Shown: one piece after another, positions 7,321 through 15,208 of the stretch | Layout of the letters: every line of letters starts with the position of its first letter | Position numbering within the stretch: the first letter of the stretch is position 1 | Source: Pseudomonadota bacterium | GTDB lineage: Bacteria; Pseudomonadota; Alphaproteobacteria; Acetobacterales; Acetobacteraceae | NCBI GenBank assembly: GCA_021808315.1 | Contig: JAKBBY010000010.1 | Location: 1 to 37,176 of the forward strand | Length of the DNA: 37,176 nucleotides | Reading direction: 5' to 3' | Notes under the pieces: model-generated | The model's input: the letters and a program-made list of their open reading frames with translations, nothing else | Told to the model about the DNA's origin: nothing | Database searches by the model: none | Translations under genes and position numbers: made by a program

Positions 7321-8205
7321 ATGATCACCACCCGCCGCATCGCGGCGAACGGCCTTGAGTTTGCGGTTGATTGTCTGGGCGACGGCGCGGATTTTGCGTT
7401 GTGCCTGCATGGTTTTCCGGAATCGCGGTATTCCTGGCGTGATCAACTGCCCGCCCTGGCCCCGCTCGGCTATACGGTCTGGGCGCCGGATTTACGCGGC
7501 TATGGCCAAACGTCGCGCCCCGACGGCGTTGCGGCCTACCGCGCTTCCGAGCTGCTCAAAGATGTTGCGGCTTTGATTGATGTAGCCCGCGCCGAGGGCA
7601 AAACCGGCAAGCTTGTGTTGATCGGCCATGATTGGGGCGGGGCGCTCGGTTGGTTTTTTGTGCTAAACCATATCCGCCCGGTGGATCGTTTCATCGTGAT
7701 GAACCTGCCGCATCCCGATCTGTTCGCGCGTGGGCTGAAAACGCTGCGGCAACTGCGCAAATCCTGGTATGTTTTTTGGTTCCAAATTCCCTATTGGCCG
7801 GAGCGGACGCTCGCCGCCAAAAACGCCGCCTGGATCGCGCTGGCATTTCGCAGCTCGGCGATCAACAAGGAGCGATTTTCGGACGCGGTGCTCGATGTTT
7901 ATCGCACCAATGCCTTGGCACCCGGCGCGCTGACCGCGATGATTAATTGGTATCGCGCTAATTTCCGCAATCCGTTTCGCCGCTTGGCACCGGCGAAAAC
8001 GCTCGATACGCCGACCCTGATGCTTTGGGGCGAGCATGATACCGCCCTCGGGCTTGAACTCACCGAGGGGACTGAGAATTTGGTGACAAATTTTACGCTC
8101 CGCACCATTCCCAACGCGTCGCACTGGGTGCAGCAAGACACGCCCGATATCGTCAATCGGATGATGATCGCTTGGCTGACCGATCAGACGGTGCCGATGG
8201 CATAA
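7321..8205 (+). CDS. Alpha/beta hydrolase, epoxide hydrolase-like
   Basis: Encodes 294 aa. The oxyanion motif HGFPES (30-35) and the nucleophile elbow GHDWGG with Asp104 mark it as an epoxide hydrolase/haloalkane dehalogenase-type enzyme rather than a serine esterase. The acid is probably in LWGEHDTALGLE near 236-244 and the catalytic His in NASHWVQQD near 266. Tyr residues in the cap (IPYWPE, INWYRANFR) fit the epoxide-polarising tyrosines of epoxide hydrolases; the halide-binding Trp after Asp (DW) is shared with both groups. It probably hydrolyses an epoxide or halide ester intermediate in the cytoplasm; the substrate is unknown. It begins 3 bases after the Lrp-type regulator stop. Confidence 0.85.
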   Translation: MITTRRIAANGLEFAVDCLGDGADFALCLHGFPESRYSWRDQLPALAPLGYTVWAPDLRGYGQTSRPDGVAAYRASELLKDVAALIDVARAEGKTGKLVLIGHDWGGALGWFFVLNHIRPVDRFIVMNLPHPDLFARGLKTLRQLRKSWYVFWFQIPYWPERTLAAKNAAWIALAFRSSAINKERFSDAVLDVYRTNALAPGALTAMINWYRANFRNPFRRLAPAKTLDTPTLMLWGEHDTALGLELTEGTENLVTNFTLRTIPNASHWVQQDTPDIVNRMMIAWLTDQTVPMA

Positions 8206-8270
8206 GGGGCTTGACGGTGCGATTGGCATCGTCTGTTTCATGACCAATCATGCAAAAGGATTGACCCGCT

Positions 8271-8897
8271 ATGGCTGAACCGTCTCGTCGCATTGATTAT
8301 TTTTTCTCGATGTCGTCGCCTTGGACGTTTTTCGGTCATGCAAGGTTCGTCGCGCTGGCGCAGCGCCATGGGCTGCGCGTGGTGATGCGCCCGATCCCGT
8401 TGCTGCGGCTCTTTCCGGAAACGGGCGGGCTGCCCGCGCCGCGCCGACACCCGACGCGACAGCGTTATCGGCTGGTGGAATTGCAGCGTTGGTCAGCGGC
8501 GCTGGGGATTCCGCTCAATCCTCGACCGCGATTTTTTCCGTTCGATGGGTCACTCCTCGATCGTGTGGTGGTGGCGATGGCGCTGGCCGGGCAGGAGGCT
8601 GATCGGTTCATGGCGTTGGCTTGGGCGGGCATTTGGCAGGAGCAGCGCAATCTGGCGGACCCTGCGGTGATCGCAGCGTTGTTGGACGCGGCGGATGCGC
8701 CTGCCACGCTGCTCGCGGCGGCGGATGCGCCGGAGACCCTGGCGCGGTATGAGGAAAATCTGGCGGCGGCCTTGGCGGCGGGGGTTTTTGGCGCGCCCAC
8801 CTATATGTTGGATGGTGAGCTCTTCTGGGGCCAAGATCGGCTGACCTTGCTGGATGCAACGTTGGTCAGTGGCCGAGCGCCTTATCGCGCCGATTAG
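8271..8897 (+). CDS. 2-hydroxychromene-2-carboxylate isomerase-like (DsbA/GST-kappa fold)
   Basis: Encodes 208 aa. The first strand DYFFSMSSPWTFFGHARF contains the Ser-Pro pair of the kappa-GST/HCCA isomerase group in place of the CxxC of DsbA. The C-terminal GVFGAPTYMLDGELFWGQDRLTLLD (about 167-191) with its cis-Pro APT and WGQDR is the family hallmark. HCCA isomerases use glutathione to interconvert 2-hydroxychromene-2-carboxylate and trans-o-hydroxybenzylidenepyruvate in aromatic degradation, but many family members are found outside such pathways. No naphthalene genes lie nearby, so the actual substrate is open. A helical insert occupies roughly residues 55-160. Confidence 0.87.
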   Translation: MAEPSRRIDYFFSMSSPWTFFGHARFVALAQRHGLRVVMRPIPLLRLFPETGGLPAPRRHPTRQRYRLVELQRWSAALGIPLNPRPRFFPFDGSLLDRVVVAMALAGQEADRFMALAWAGIWQEQRNLADPAVIAALLDAADAPATLLAAADAPETLARYEENLAAALAAGVFGAPTYMLDGELFWGQDRLTLLDATLVSGRAPYRAD

Positions 8898-8912
8898 GCG
8901 ATAAAATATTTT
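8882..8912 (+). terminator. Weak hairpin at the end of the isomerase gene
   Basis: TTATCGC (8882-8888) pairs with GCGATAA (8898-8904) across a 9-base loop that contains the stop codon; AATATTTT follows. The 7-bp stem and interrupted U-run make this a possible weak intrinsic terminator separating the isomerase gene from trxB, or a site in the trxB leader. Confidence 0.35.
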
Positions 8913-8946
8913 GCCGATTTATTGATATCGTTTACAGGGAAACACC

Positions 8947-9921
8947 ATGGCTGAGACCATCGACACCAAATTACTGATCATCGGCGCGGGGCCTGCTGGC
9001 TATACGGCGGCGATCTATGCGGCGCGGGCGAATTTGGCCCCGGTTTTGGTGGCGGGTTTGCAGCCGGGCGGGCAACTCACCATCACCACCGATGTGGAAA
9101 ATTATCCCGGTTTTGCGCAAGCGATCCAAGGCCCGTGGCTGATGGATCAAATGCAGGCGCAGGCGGCCCATGTTGGCACGCGGATTATGCAGGATGTGAT
9201 TGTCTCGGTTGATTTCTCGACGACGAAGCTGACCGCAACCGGCGATTCCGGCACGCTGTATCGGGCTGACGCGGTGGTGATTGCGACCGGCGCGCAAGCG
9301 CGCTGGCTTGGCTTGCCCTCAGAGCGGCAATTTCAGGGGGGTGGGGTTTCGGCCTGCGCCACCTGCGATGGGTTTTTCTTTCGCGGCAAGCGCGTGGCGG
9401 TGATTGGCGGCGGCAATACGGCGGTTGAGGAGGCTTTGTTCCTGACCCATCATGCCGCCTCGGTCACGCTGATCCATCGGCGCGACCAGTTGCGGTCGGA
9501 AAAAATCCTGCAAGACCGGCTCTTTGCCAATCCGAAAGTCTCGGTGATTTGGAATGCGCGGGTGGAGGAAATTCTGGGCGAGCAAAATCCGCCGCGCGTG
9601 ACGGGGGTGCGGCTGGCCGATACCCAAACCGGGGCGCTCAGCGCGATTGATGTTGATGGTGTTTTCGTGGCGATTGGCCATGATCCGGCAACGTCGCTGT
9701 TCCGGGGTCAGATCGATATTGACGCGGAGGGCTATGTCAAAATTGTTCCCGGCTCCACGCAAACCTCGCATCCGGCGGTGTTTGCGGCGGGGGACGTGGC
9801 GGATCGGGTGTTTCGCCAGGCAGTCACCGCCGCCGGAACCGGATGTATGGCGGCGCTCGAAGCCGAGCGCTATTTGGCTCACGCGGCAAGTTCAGACAGG
9901 GGCGCGGCGGCAGCCGCTTAA
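8947..9921 (+). CDS. trxB: Thioredoxin-disulfide reductase
   Basis: Encodes 324 aa, the standard size of low-molecular-weight thioredoxin reductase. The FAD-binding GAGPAG is at 13-18, the redox CATC at 137-140 within SACATCDGFFF, the NADPH-binding GGGNTAVEEA at 154-163, and the second FAD motif VFAAGDVAD in the C-terminal part. It uses NADPH to keep thioredoxin reduced in the cytoplasm. A CAGGGA ribosome site lies 5 bases before the ATG. The LysR-type regulator starts 3 bases downstream of its stop, a pairing also seen, from memory, in other alphaproteobacteria. Confidence 0.96.
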   Translation: MAETIDTKLLIIGAGPAGYTAAIYAARANLAPVLVAGLQPGGQLTITTDVENYPGFAQAIQGPWLMDQMQAQAAHVGTRIMQDVIVSVDFSTTKLTATGDSGTLYRADAVVIATGAQARWLGLPSERQFQGGGVSACATCDGFFFRGKRVAVIGGGNTAVEEALFLTHHAASVTLIHRRDQLRSEKILQDRLFANPKVSVIWNARVEEILGEQNPPRVTGVRLADTQTGALSAIDVDGVFVAIGHDPATSLFRGQIDIDAEGYVKIVPGSTQTSHPAVFAAGDVADRVFRQAVTAAGTGCMAALEAERYLAHAASSDRGAAAAA

Positions 9922-9924
9922 GGG

Positions 9925-10839
9925 ATGGCACAGGGAATGACCAATAATCATATGGATTGGGACAAGTTGCGGGTGTTTCATGCGGTGGCGGAAGCGGGCA
10001 GCTTTACCCATGCCGGCGATACGCTGAACCTCTCGCAATCGGCGGTGTCGCGGCAGATTTCGGCGTTGGAAGAGGCGCTGGCGGTGCCGCTCTTTCACCG
10101 CCATGCCCGTGGGCTGATCCTGACCGAGCAGGGCGAGCAGCTCAACCGCACGGTGCGCGATGTGTTCGCCAAGCTCGCGATGACCGAGGCTTTGCTGACC
10201 GAGAGCAAGGAGCGTGCGGCGGGACGCCTCAAAGTCACCACCACCCATAGTTTTGGTGTTGCTTGGTTAACGCCGAGGCTCAAGCGCTTTCTGGAAGCCT
10301 ATCCGGATGTCAGTATTACGCTGCTGCTCGATGATGTCGATCTCGACCTGGCGATGCGCGAGGCCGATGTCGCGATTCGGATGCATCCGCCGCGTCAGCC
10401 CGATTTGGTGCAGCGTTCGCTGGGCGAAATTCGTTGGCAGATTTGGGCCTCTGATGCGTATTTGAAATCGGCGGGGCATTTGCCGGAAAAGCCGGAGGAT
10501 TTGGACAAGCACCGGCTGATTTTGTTCGGTGATCGGAAACCCCCGGTTACCGATGTTAACTGGCTGGCTGATTTGGGCCGGGCCGATGGCTTGCCACGGC
10601 GGGCTGGCGCGCTTGAGGTTAATTCACTGCAAGCAATGCTGATTGCCATTCGCAGCGGCCTGGGCATTGGCGCGGTGCCGGAATATCTGGTGGATCATAC
10701 CGAGGGGATGACTCGGATTTTGCCGCATGCCCGCACGCCGAAAATTGATATGTTCTTTGTTTATCCTGAAGAATTACGAAATTCAAAGCGGGTTGGCGTG
10801 TTTCGTGACTTCCTGGTGAGTGAAATCGGGCGTAGCTGA
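9925..10839 (+). CDS. LysR family transcriptional regulator
   Basis: Encodes 304 aa. MDWDKLRVFHAVAEAGSFTHAGDTLNLSQSAVSRQISALEEALAVPLFHRHARGLILTEQGE is a canonical LysR winged helix-turn-helix (residues 10-72), followed by a periplasmic-binding-like effector domain (LKVTTTHSFGVAWLTPRL through the C-terminus). The start may be ATG 9925, 9937 or 9952; MDWDKLRVF at 9952 is where most homologues appear to begin. It is co-transcribed with trxB. The effector is unknown. Because it is downstream and same-strand, rather than divergent from a target, the regulated genes cannot be told from position alone. Confidence 0.92.
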   Translation: MAQGMTNNHMDWDKLRVFHAVAEAGSFTHAGDTLNLSQSAVSRQISALEEALAVPLFHRHARGLILTEQGEQLNRTVRDVFAKLAMTEALLTESKERAAGRLKVTTTHSFGVAWLTPRLKRFLEAYPDVSITLLLDDVDLDLAMREADVAIRMHPPRQPDLVQRSLGEIRWQIWASDAYLKSAGHLPEKPEDLDKHRLILFGDRKPPVTDVNWLADLGRADGLPRRAGALEVNSLQAMLIAIRSGLGIGAVPEYLVDHTEGMTRILPHARTPKIDMFFVYPEELRNSKRVGVFRDFLVSEIGRS

Positions 10840-10906
10840 TCGCGCCCCGCTGCGCGCCTTAAATATCACGCGCGGTGACCCGGAGAGCTGGCGCATCCTG
10901 CATTGA

Positions 10907-10924
10907 TGCATGGTCAACCATGCA
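10907..10924. promoter_or_regulatory. 18-bp palindrome, operator-like, upstream of the putative small RNA
   Basis: TGCATGGT (10907-10914) and ACCATGCA (10917-10924) are perfect inverted arms around a 2-base centre. The core TGGTCAACCA resembles sites bound by GntR-type regulators, although those usually have a 3-base centre. It lies about 44 bases before a TATAAG box (10968-10973) and about 56 before the probable RNA start, a position suited to an activator or repressor of the small RNA. No T-run follows, so it is not an intrinsic terminator for the LysR gene. Confidence 0.45.
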
Positions 10925-10979
10925 GCAATTTCACATGATGGTAACGCTACGGGGCCTTTAACTGCGTTATAAGATGCTT

Positions 10980-11166
10980 ACGTCACGTGATGACCTATGG
11001 TTGATGCGCGCGCGAAACCTTCTCCCCGGTTCTTGCCGCACCATCAGTCGCAGAGATCCGGCCTTGCACGGTCGGATAGGGGCTGGTTTTCCGGCCCCGA
11101 CGTCTCCCAGACGTGAAGCCTCCCTGTTGACTTGCCCCGCCGGTTCGCCGGTGGGGCTTTTTTTTT
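10980..11166 (+). ncRNA. Putative structured small RNA of unknown family
   Basis: A stretch of about 187 bases folds by eye into five consecutive helices. P1 is 10998-11006 with 11042-11050 (9 bp including G-U pairs), enclosing AACC/GGTT (11016-11019/11028-11031) with a UUCUCCCC loop. P2 is 11056-11063/11070-11077 (8 bp, one G-U). P3 is 11079-11086/11091-11098 (8 bp, UUUU loop). P4 is 11100-11105/11109-11114 with a C-rich loop. A single-stranded CCUCCCU at 11119-11125 precedes a perfect intrinsic terminator. A TATAAG box at 10968-10973 suggests a start near 10980; no good -35 is seen. Open frames across it lack coding character. The C-rich loops could pair with Shine-Dalgarno sequences, as in several alphaproteobacterial trans-acting RNAs. 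It matches none of 6S, SRP, tmRNA or RNase P that I can recognise. The 5' end is inferred. Confidence 0.6.
11134..11166 (+). terminator. Strong rho-independent terminator of the small RNA
   Basis: GCCCCGCCGG (11134-11143) pairs completely with CCGGTGGGGC (11148-11157), including one G-U, around a UUCG tetraloop, followed directly by nine T residues (11158-11166). This is the strongest intrinsic terminator in the window. It ends no plausible protein gene, since the LysR stop is about 300 bases upstream, which supports a separate RNA transcript. Confidence 0.9.
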
Positions 11167-11303
11167 GCCCCCGGCCAAACGGCGTAGACGATAGCTATCC
11201 GAAGCGATGCCCCGGCGCAATGTCACGCGATGGTGACTGAAGAAATTACGATTTTGTGTTGTAAGAGCGACACGCTGCGCGGGCCGAACTGCAAGCGGGT
11301 CAT

Positions 11304-11337
11304 AAAAAACGGCACGGAGCGAAACTCCGTGCCGTTT
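11304..11337 (-). terminator. Rho-independent terminator of the HiPIP gene
   Basis: AACGGCACGGAG (11308-11319) and CTCCGTGCCGTT (11325-11336) form a perfect 12-bp stem with a 5-base loop. On the minus strand it is followed by a run of T residues (complement of 11304-11309). It lies about 55 bases past the HiPIP stop. Confidence 0.9.
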
Positions 11338-11390
11338 GTTCGAAAGCGCGATTAGTCTGCGCGATCTTGGTGATCGGCTAAGATGATCGC

Positions 11391-11675
11391 TTAGCCCTTG
11401 GGCGCCCAGAGGGTGCACCAGCCGGTCGGCGCGATCGGGCCGGAAACGGCCTTGCACTTGCCAACCGCCGTTGCGGACGCGCCCGGGATGTAGAGGGCGC
11501 AGCCATCGCACTGGTGGCCGTCCTTCGGCTTGGTCTGATACTGCACCGAGGCCGGCGCCATACCAGCGGCTTGCGCCGTGCCCGCACCCGCCGCAACGAG
11601 CCCGGCGGCAACGGCGGTCAGGCCAGCGGCCTTCTTCAGTAGACCACGACGCGATTCATTGAATTCGTTGGACAT
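11391..11675 (-). CDS. High-potential iron-sulfur protein (HiPIP), Tat-exported
   Basis: Encodes 94 aa. The N-terminus has the twin-arginine motif ESRRGLLKK (7-15), a hydrophobic stretch and an AQAAG cleavage region, so the folded Fe-S protein should be exported by Tat to the periplasm. The mature domain of about 57 residues carries the four HiPIP cysteines at 56, 59, 74 and 87 (CDGC, GKC, GWC-TLWAPK), which hold a [4Fe-4S](3+/2+) cluster. HiPIPs are soluble electron carriers between a bc1 complex or other donor and terminal oxidase or photosystem, and in some acidophiles take part in iron or sulfur oxidation. The ATG at 11675 has AGGAG at proper spacing; the upstream extension in frame is not Tat-like. 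It is monocistronic with its own terminator. Confidence 0.93.
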   Translation of the reverse strand: MSNEFNESRRGLLKKAAGLTAVAAGLVAAGAGTAQAAGMAPASVQYQTKPKDGHQCDGCALYIPGASATAVGKCKAVSGPIAPTGWCTLWAPKG

Positions 11676-11848
11676 GAGCGTTCTCCTAAAAATTATAATC
11701 ACACGGCACGAAAGCACGAGTACCAAGCAAGAGATTGGTCACCGCCTCGGAAAGGCAAGGCACCAAATCACCACCTGATTACCTCATATATACAAGAACC
11801 ATTCAATCATGGCGTCAACGTGGCGATAACAGGAAATTGATGTGCGGC

Positions 11849-13096
11849 TTAGGATTTTTGCCGTGGTGCCCGACGGGGGCGCGGTGTGGCGATGGTGCTG
11901 CGCAGCAGCGGATAGATTTCCTGCGCCCAGCGCGAGCCGCTGAACACGCCGTAATGGCCAACGCCTTTTTGCACATGATTGAGTTTGCGGCTCGCGGGCA
12001 ATTTGGCGCACAGATCGATCACCGCTTGGGTTTGGCCGGGCGGGCAAATATCATCGCGCTCACCTTCCACCGCTAAAAGCTGCGTCTCGGTAATCGCGCC
12101 GAGATCGATCAGGTCGCCCCGATGGGTCAGCCGCCCGAGCGGCAGATCATGGCGCTGAAACACCCGCTCGACCGTCTCAAGGTAAAACTCAGCTGGCAAA
12201 TCCATCACACTTTGATATTCGGCGTAAAAATTATTATGCGCGGCTTCGGCCTCCGCATCCTCCGTGACGATGGAGCGAAATTGGCGCACATGCGCGCCGA
12301 TATGCCGGTCTAAATTCATCGACATGAAGGAGGCGAGCTGCACAAAGCCCGGATAAACCCGCCGCCCGGCACCCTGATGCTGCCAGGGGACGGTATCGAT
12401 CAGGTTTTGTTCAAACCAGCCAATATCGCGGGTTTTCGCGAGTTGATTGACTTTCGAGGGGTTGCACCGCGTATCAATCGGCCCGCCCATCAGCACCGTG
12501 GCGTGCGGGCGCGCCGGATCGCCATCCGCTTCCATCAGCGCGGTTGCCGCCAATACCGCAACGGCGGGTTGGCAGACCGCAACCACGCTCGCGCCGGGGC
12601 CAAGCTCACGCATAAACAGCATGATGTGATCGACATAATCATCAAAGCCAAAGCGCCCCGCCGCCAGCGGAATATCGCGCGCGTTGAACCAATCGGTGAT
12701 GAACACGTCATGATCGGCGAGCATCACCTGCACCGTATGGCGCAGCAAGGTGGCGAAATGGCCAGATAAAGGTGCGGCAATCAGCACGCGAGACCGCTCA
12801 ACCCGATCATCCGGCGTGGCAAAATGCAGCAGCGCACCGAACGGGGTGGCGCGGACAACCTGCTCCACCACCGGAATTTCCCGGCCATCGCGCAGCACAA
12901 CATCGATGCCGAACTCAGGCCGCTGGTGGCGCATGCCGCCCCGCGCGAATAAATCAAGCAAGGCGCGGGTTTCACGGGCAATCGCCCCAAAGGGCCGCAT
13001 CGGCGTGAACAGCTCAACCAGAGGCGCCAGATTGCGCGCCGCGCTGCGCCAGGGCGCGAGCAAATCATCTTGTGATTGGTAGAAACTATATTTCAT
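11849..13096 (-). CDS. phaZ: Intracellular polyhydroxyalkanoate depolymerase
   Basis: Encodes 415 aa, usual for PhaZ of the intracellular native-granule class. There is no signal peptide. The nucleophile is Cys175 in VCQPAV, replacing the Ser of a lipase box as in the Ralstonia PhaZ1 type; Asp348 or Asp349 in EGERDDI and His381 in GVGHYGVF complete the triad. LIAAPLSGHFATLLR and DVFITDWFNARDIPL are strong family phrases. It degrades stored poly(3-hydroxybutyrate) granules in the cytoplasm to supply hydroxybutyrate. No phaC or phasin gene is adjacent. A roughly 500-base region with repeated CTGTCA motifs separates it from the divergent ggt-like gene. Confidence 0.93.
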   Translation of the reverse strand: MKYSFYQSQDDLLAPWRSAARNLAPLVELFTPMRPFGAIARETRALLDLFARGGMRHQRPEFGIDVVLRDGREIPVVEQVVRATPFGALLHFATPDDRVERSRVLIAAPLSGHFATLLRHTVQVMLADHDVFITDWFNARDIPLAAGRFGFDDYVDHIMLFMRELGPGASVVAVCQPAVAVLAATALMEADGDPARPHATVLMGGPIDTRCNPSKVNQLAKTRDIGWFEQNLIDTVPWQHQGAGRRVYPGFVQLASFMSMNLDRHIGAHVRQFRSIVTEDAEAEAAHNNFYAEYQSVMDLPAEFYLETVERVFQRHDLPLGRLTHRGDLIDLGAITETQLLAVEGERDDICPPGQTQAVIDLCAKLPASRKLNHVQKGVGHYGVFSGSRWAQEIYPLLRSTIATPRPRRAPRQKS

Positions 13097-13598
13097 GGCG
13101 TCGGCCTAACACTGACGATCTCGGCATGATGAGCCGCCAATGGTAAATAATTTATGAGCGCACCCCAGCCATGATCTGTCAGCATCCACCGGTCCTTATC
13201 GTTCGTCCCTGTCAGCCAAACGCGGCTGTCAACGAAGCCTGACAGGAGTCTGCGCCAAAATGCCGCGCTGCGAAAGAGCGCCGCACCGCACAAGGGCTGA
13301 ATTAACCAACAATCACCTTGCCATGACAAGAAAAACGTTCTGCTCCATGCATATATGGCGTCGCTCGATGCGGTATCGTAATGATTTTATCCTGAAAAAT
13401 GGCAAGACGTGCAGGAATGGCCCGGATTCGCGCGGATTTTGCCCACGAGTATATGTCATATCGGCTATGCGAATTATGGGCGGCTGATCCTGTCGCGTTA
13501 AGCAGCCTATTGCCAAAAACGTGATCGGGGGCTTGGATCGGCGCGAATAATGCGCGATCACGGGCGTAACCATCCCATTCATTGTTCGAGGAGCGAAA
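13097..13598. other. 502-base divergent intergenic region with short repeats
   Basis: No credible gene was found. It must hold the promoters of phaZ (minus) and the gamma-glutamyltranspeptidase-like gene (plus). CTGTCA occurs at 13176, 13209 and 13224, and its complement at 13240; CCTGTCAG at 13208-13215 and CTGACAGG at 13239-13246 make a perfect 8-bp inverted repeat. The spacings (33 and 15) do not give an 11-bp Pho box. A second imperfect inverted repeat (GATCGGCGC / GCGCGATC, one-base bulge) spans 13536-13559. An AGGAG ribosome site at 13589-13593 serves the ggt-like gene. Confidence 0.5.
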
Positions 13599-15206
13599 AT
13601 GCGCGATTTTCATCAACCGGGCCGCAGCGCCGTGATGGCCACCAACGCCATGGCCGCGACTTCCATGCCCGCCGCCACGCTGGCGGCACTCGATGCGCTG
13701 CGCGCAGGCGGCAATGCGCTGGATGCGGCGGTCACCGCCGCCGCCGTGCTCGCGGTGATTGAACCCCAATCAACCGGGATCGGCGGGGATTGTTTTTGCT
13801 TATATAAGCCAGCGGGCCGCGCCGATGTCATTGCGCTGAACGGCTCGGGCCGCGCCCCGGCGGCGGCAACGCTTGATTATTATCAGACACACGGCATCAC
13901 CGCGCTCGACTCCACCTCGCCCCATGGCGTGACGATTCCCGGCGCGGTCGGCGCTTGGGAAACATTGCTCGCAGCCCATGGCAAGCGCGATCTGGCGGCT
14001 GCCCTCGCCCCGGCCATCGCCTATGCCGAAAACGGTTTTCCGGTGCATCCACGCGTCGCGTTCGATTGGGCATTGGTGGGCGAAAAACTGCGCAAAACCG
14101 GCGCGACGCTGTTTCTGCCACACGGCAAGACACCGGAAGCCGGGCATATTTTGCACCAGCCCGACCTGGCGCGCACCCTGCTCGCGATTGCCCAGCACGG
14201 CGCACGGGCGTTTTATGAGGGTGAGATTGCGGCGAGCATGGTCGCGGAGCTGCGCCGCCGCGGTGGCTTGCATACCGAGGCCGATTTTGCCGAAGGCCGC
14301 CTCGCTGCGAAATTCGTGACACCAATCAAGCGCGATTTCGATGGTTTGACCATCTGGGAATGCCCGCCGAACGGGTCCGGCATTCTGGCGCTGATGCTGC
14401 TCGGCATTTTGGAGGGGTTTGGCCCGGCACCCGATGGTCCGCTCGGCCCGGTGCGGTTGCACCGCCATATCGAGGCGGCGCGGCTGGTCTATCGCGATCG
14501 CGATGCGCTGCTGGCCGATCCAGATCAATCCCCGGTTCCGGTTGAGCATTTGTTGAGCGATGCGTATCTCGGCGGGTTGCGGCATTTGATCAATGATGAT
14601 CACGCGCTGATCAATCTGCCACGGGCTGGCGAAAATCTGCTGCCCAAGCATCGTGACACGGTGTATCTCGCGGTCGTCGATGCCGAGGGCAATGCCTGCT
14701 CGTTCATTAATTCGACCTATGAAAGCTTTGGCTCGGGCATTCTCGCGCCGAATACCGGGGTGATTTTGCATAATCGGGGCCTCGGCTTTTCACTGCAAGC
14801 CGGTCATCCGAACGCGATTGCGCCGCGCAAACGCCCGATGCACACGATCATCCCCGGCATGGCGACGCAAAATGGCACGGCGATCATGCCGTTTGGCGTG
14901 ATGGGCGGGCATTATCAGCCGATGGGTCAATCCTGGTTGCTCACCAACTGGCGGCAATACGGGCTTGATATCCAACAATCGCTCGATCTGGCGCGGGTGT
15001 TCCCCTATGCCGGGCAGGTTGAGGTTGAGCGCGGCGTGCCGCAGGCCAGCATCGACGGCTTGATCGCGCGCGGTCATAAAATCCACCCCATTCCGGTCAC
15101 CGACCGTCCGCACGGGGGTGGCCAAGCGATCGTGATTGATCCGAAAACCGGCCTGCTCATCGGCGGCTCTGATCCGCGCAAGGATGGGTGCGCGATGGGC
15201 TATTGA
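13599..15206 (+). CDS. Gamma-glutamyltranspeptidase family protein (cytoplasmic)
   Basis: Encodes 535 aa. The N-terminal ATNAMAATSMPAATLAALDALRAGGNALDAAVTAAAVLAVIEPQSTGIGGDCF is the standard Ntn-hydrolase GGT opening. The autoprocessing point and N-terminal nucleophile should be Thr354 (DTVYLAVVD), followed by GNACSFINSTYESFGSGI; the C-terminal subunit ends with GGSDPRKDG. There is no signal peptide, unlike periplasmic Ggt, so it is probably one of the cytoplasmic members acting on other gamma-linked or amide substrates (for example oxamate amidohydrolase-type enzymes). The start has AGGAG five bases upstream. An amidase begins 2 bases after the stop, implying joint action in amide or peptide-like catabolism (inference). 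Confidence 0.9.
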   Translation: MRDFHQPGRSAVMATNAMAATSMPAATLAALDALRAGGNALDAAVTAAAVLAVIEPQSTGIGGDCFCLYKPAGRADVIALNGSGRAPAAATLDYYQTHGITALDSTSPHGVTIPGAVGAWETLLAAHGKRDLAAALAPAIAYAENGFPVHPRVAFDWALVGEKLRKTGATLFLPHGKTPEAGHILHQPDLARTLLAIAQHGARAFYEGEIAASMVAELRRRGGLHTEADFAEGRLAAKFVTPIKRDFDGLTIWECPPNGSGILALMLLGILEGFGPAPDGPLGPVRLHRHIEAARLVYRDRDALLADPDQSPVPVEHLLSDAYLGGLRHLINDDHALINLPRAGENLLPKHRDTVYLAVVDAEGNACSFINSTYESFGSGILAPNTGVILHNRGLGFSLQAGHPNAIAPRKRPMHTIIPGMATQNGTAIMPFGVMGGHYQPMGQSWLLTNWRQYGLDIQQSLDLARVFPYAGQVEVERGVPQASIDGLIARGHKIHPIPVTDRPHGGGQAIVIDPKTGLLIGGSDPRKDGCAMGY

Positions 15207-15208
15207 GC

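Noticed and set aside
10980-11166. 6S RNA identity for the structured RNA
   Set aside because: The length fits, but the fold is a row of local hairpins rather than one long rod with a central bubble, and no ygfA/zapA-type neighbour is present.
10974-11240. 88-aa open frame across the structured RNA
   Set aside because: No family resemblance, no ribosome site, and it runs through the hairpins and the intrinsic terminator.
13176-13246. Pho box upstream of phaZ
   Set aside because: CTGTCA copies are 33 and 15 bases apart with no further match in the 11-bp register.
13800-14771. 323-aa open frame on the minus strand
   Set aside because: Antisense shadow of the gamma-glutamyltranspeptidase-like gene.
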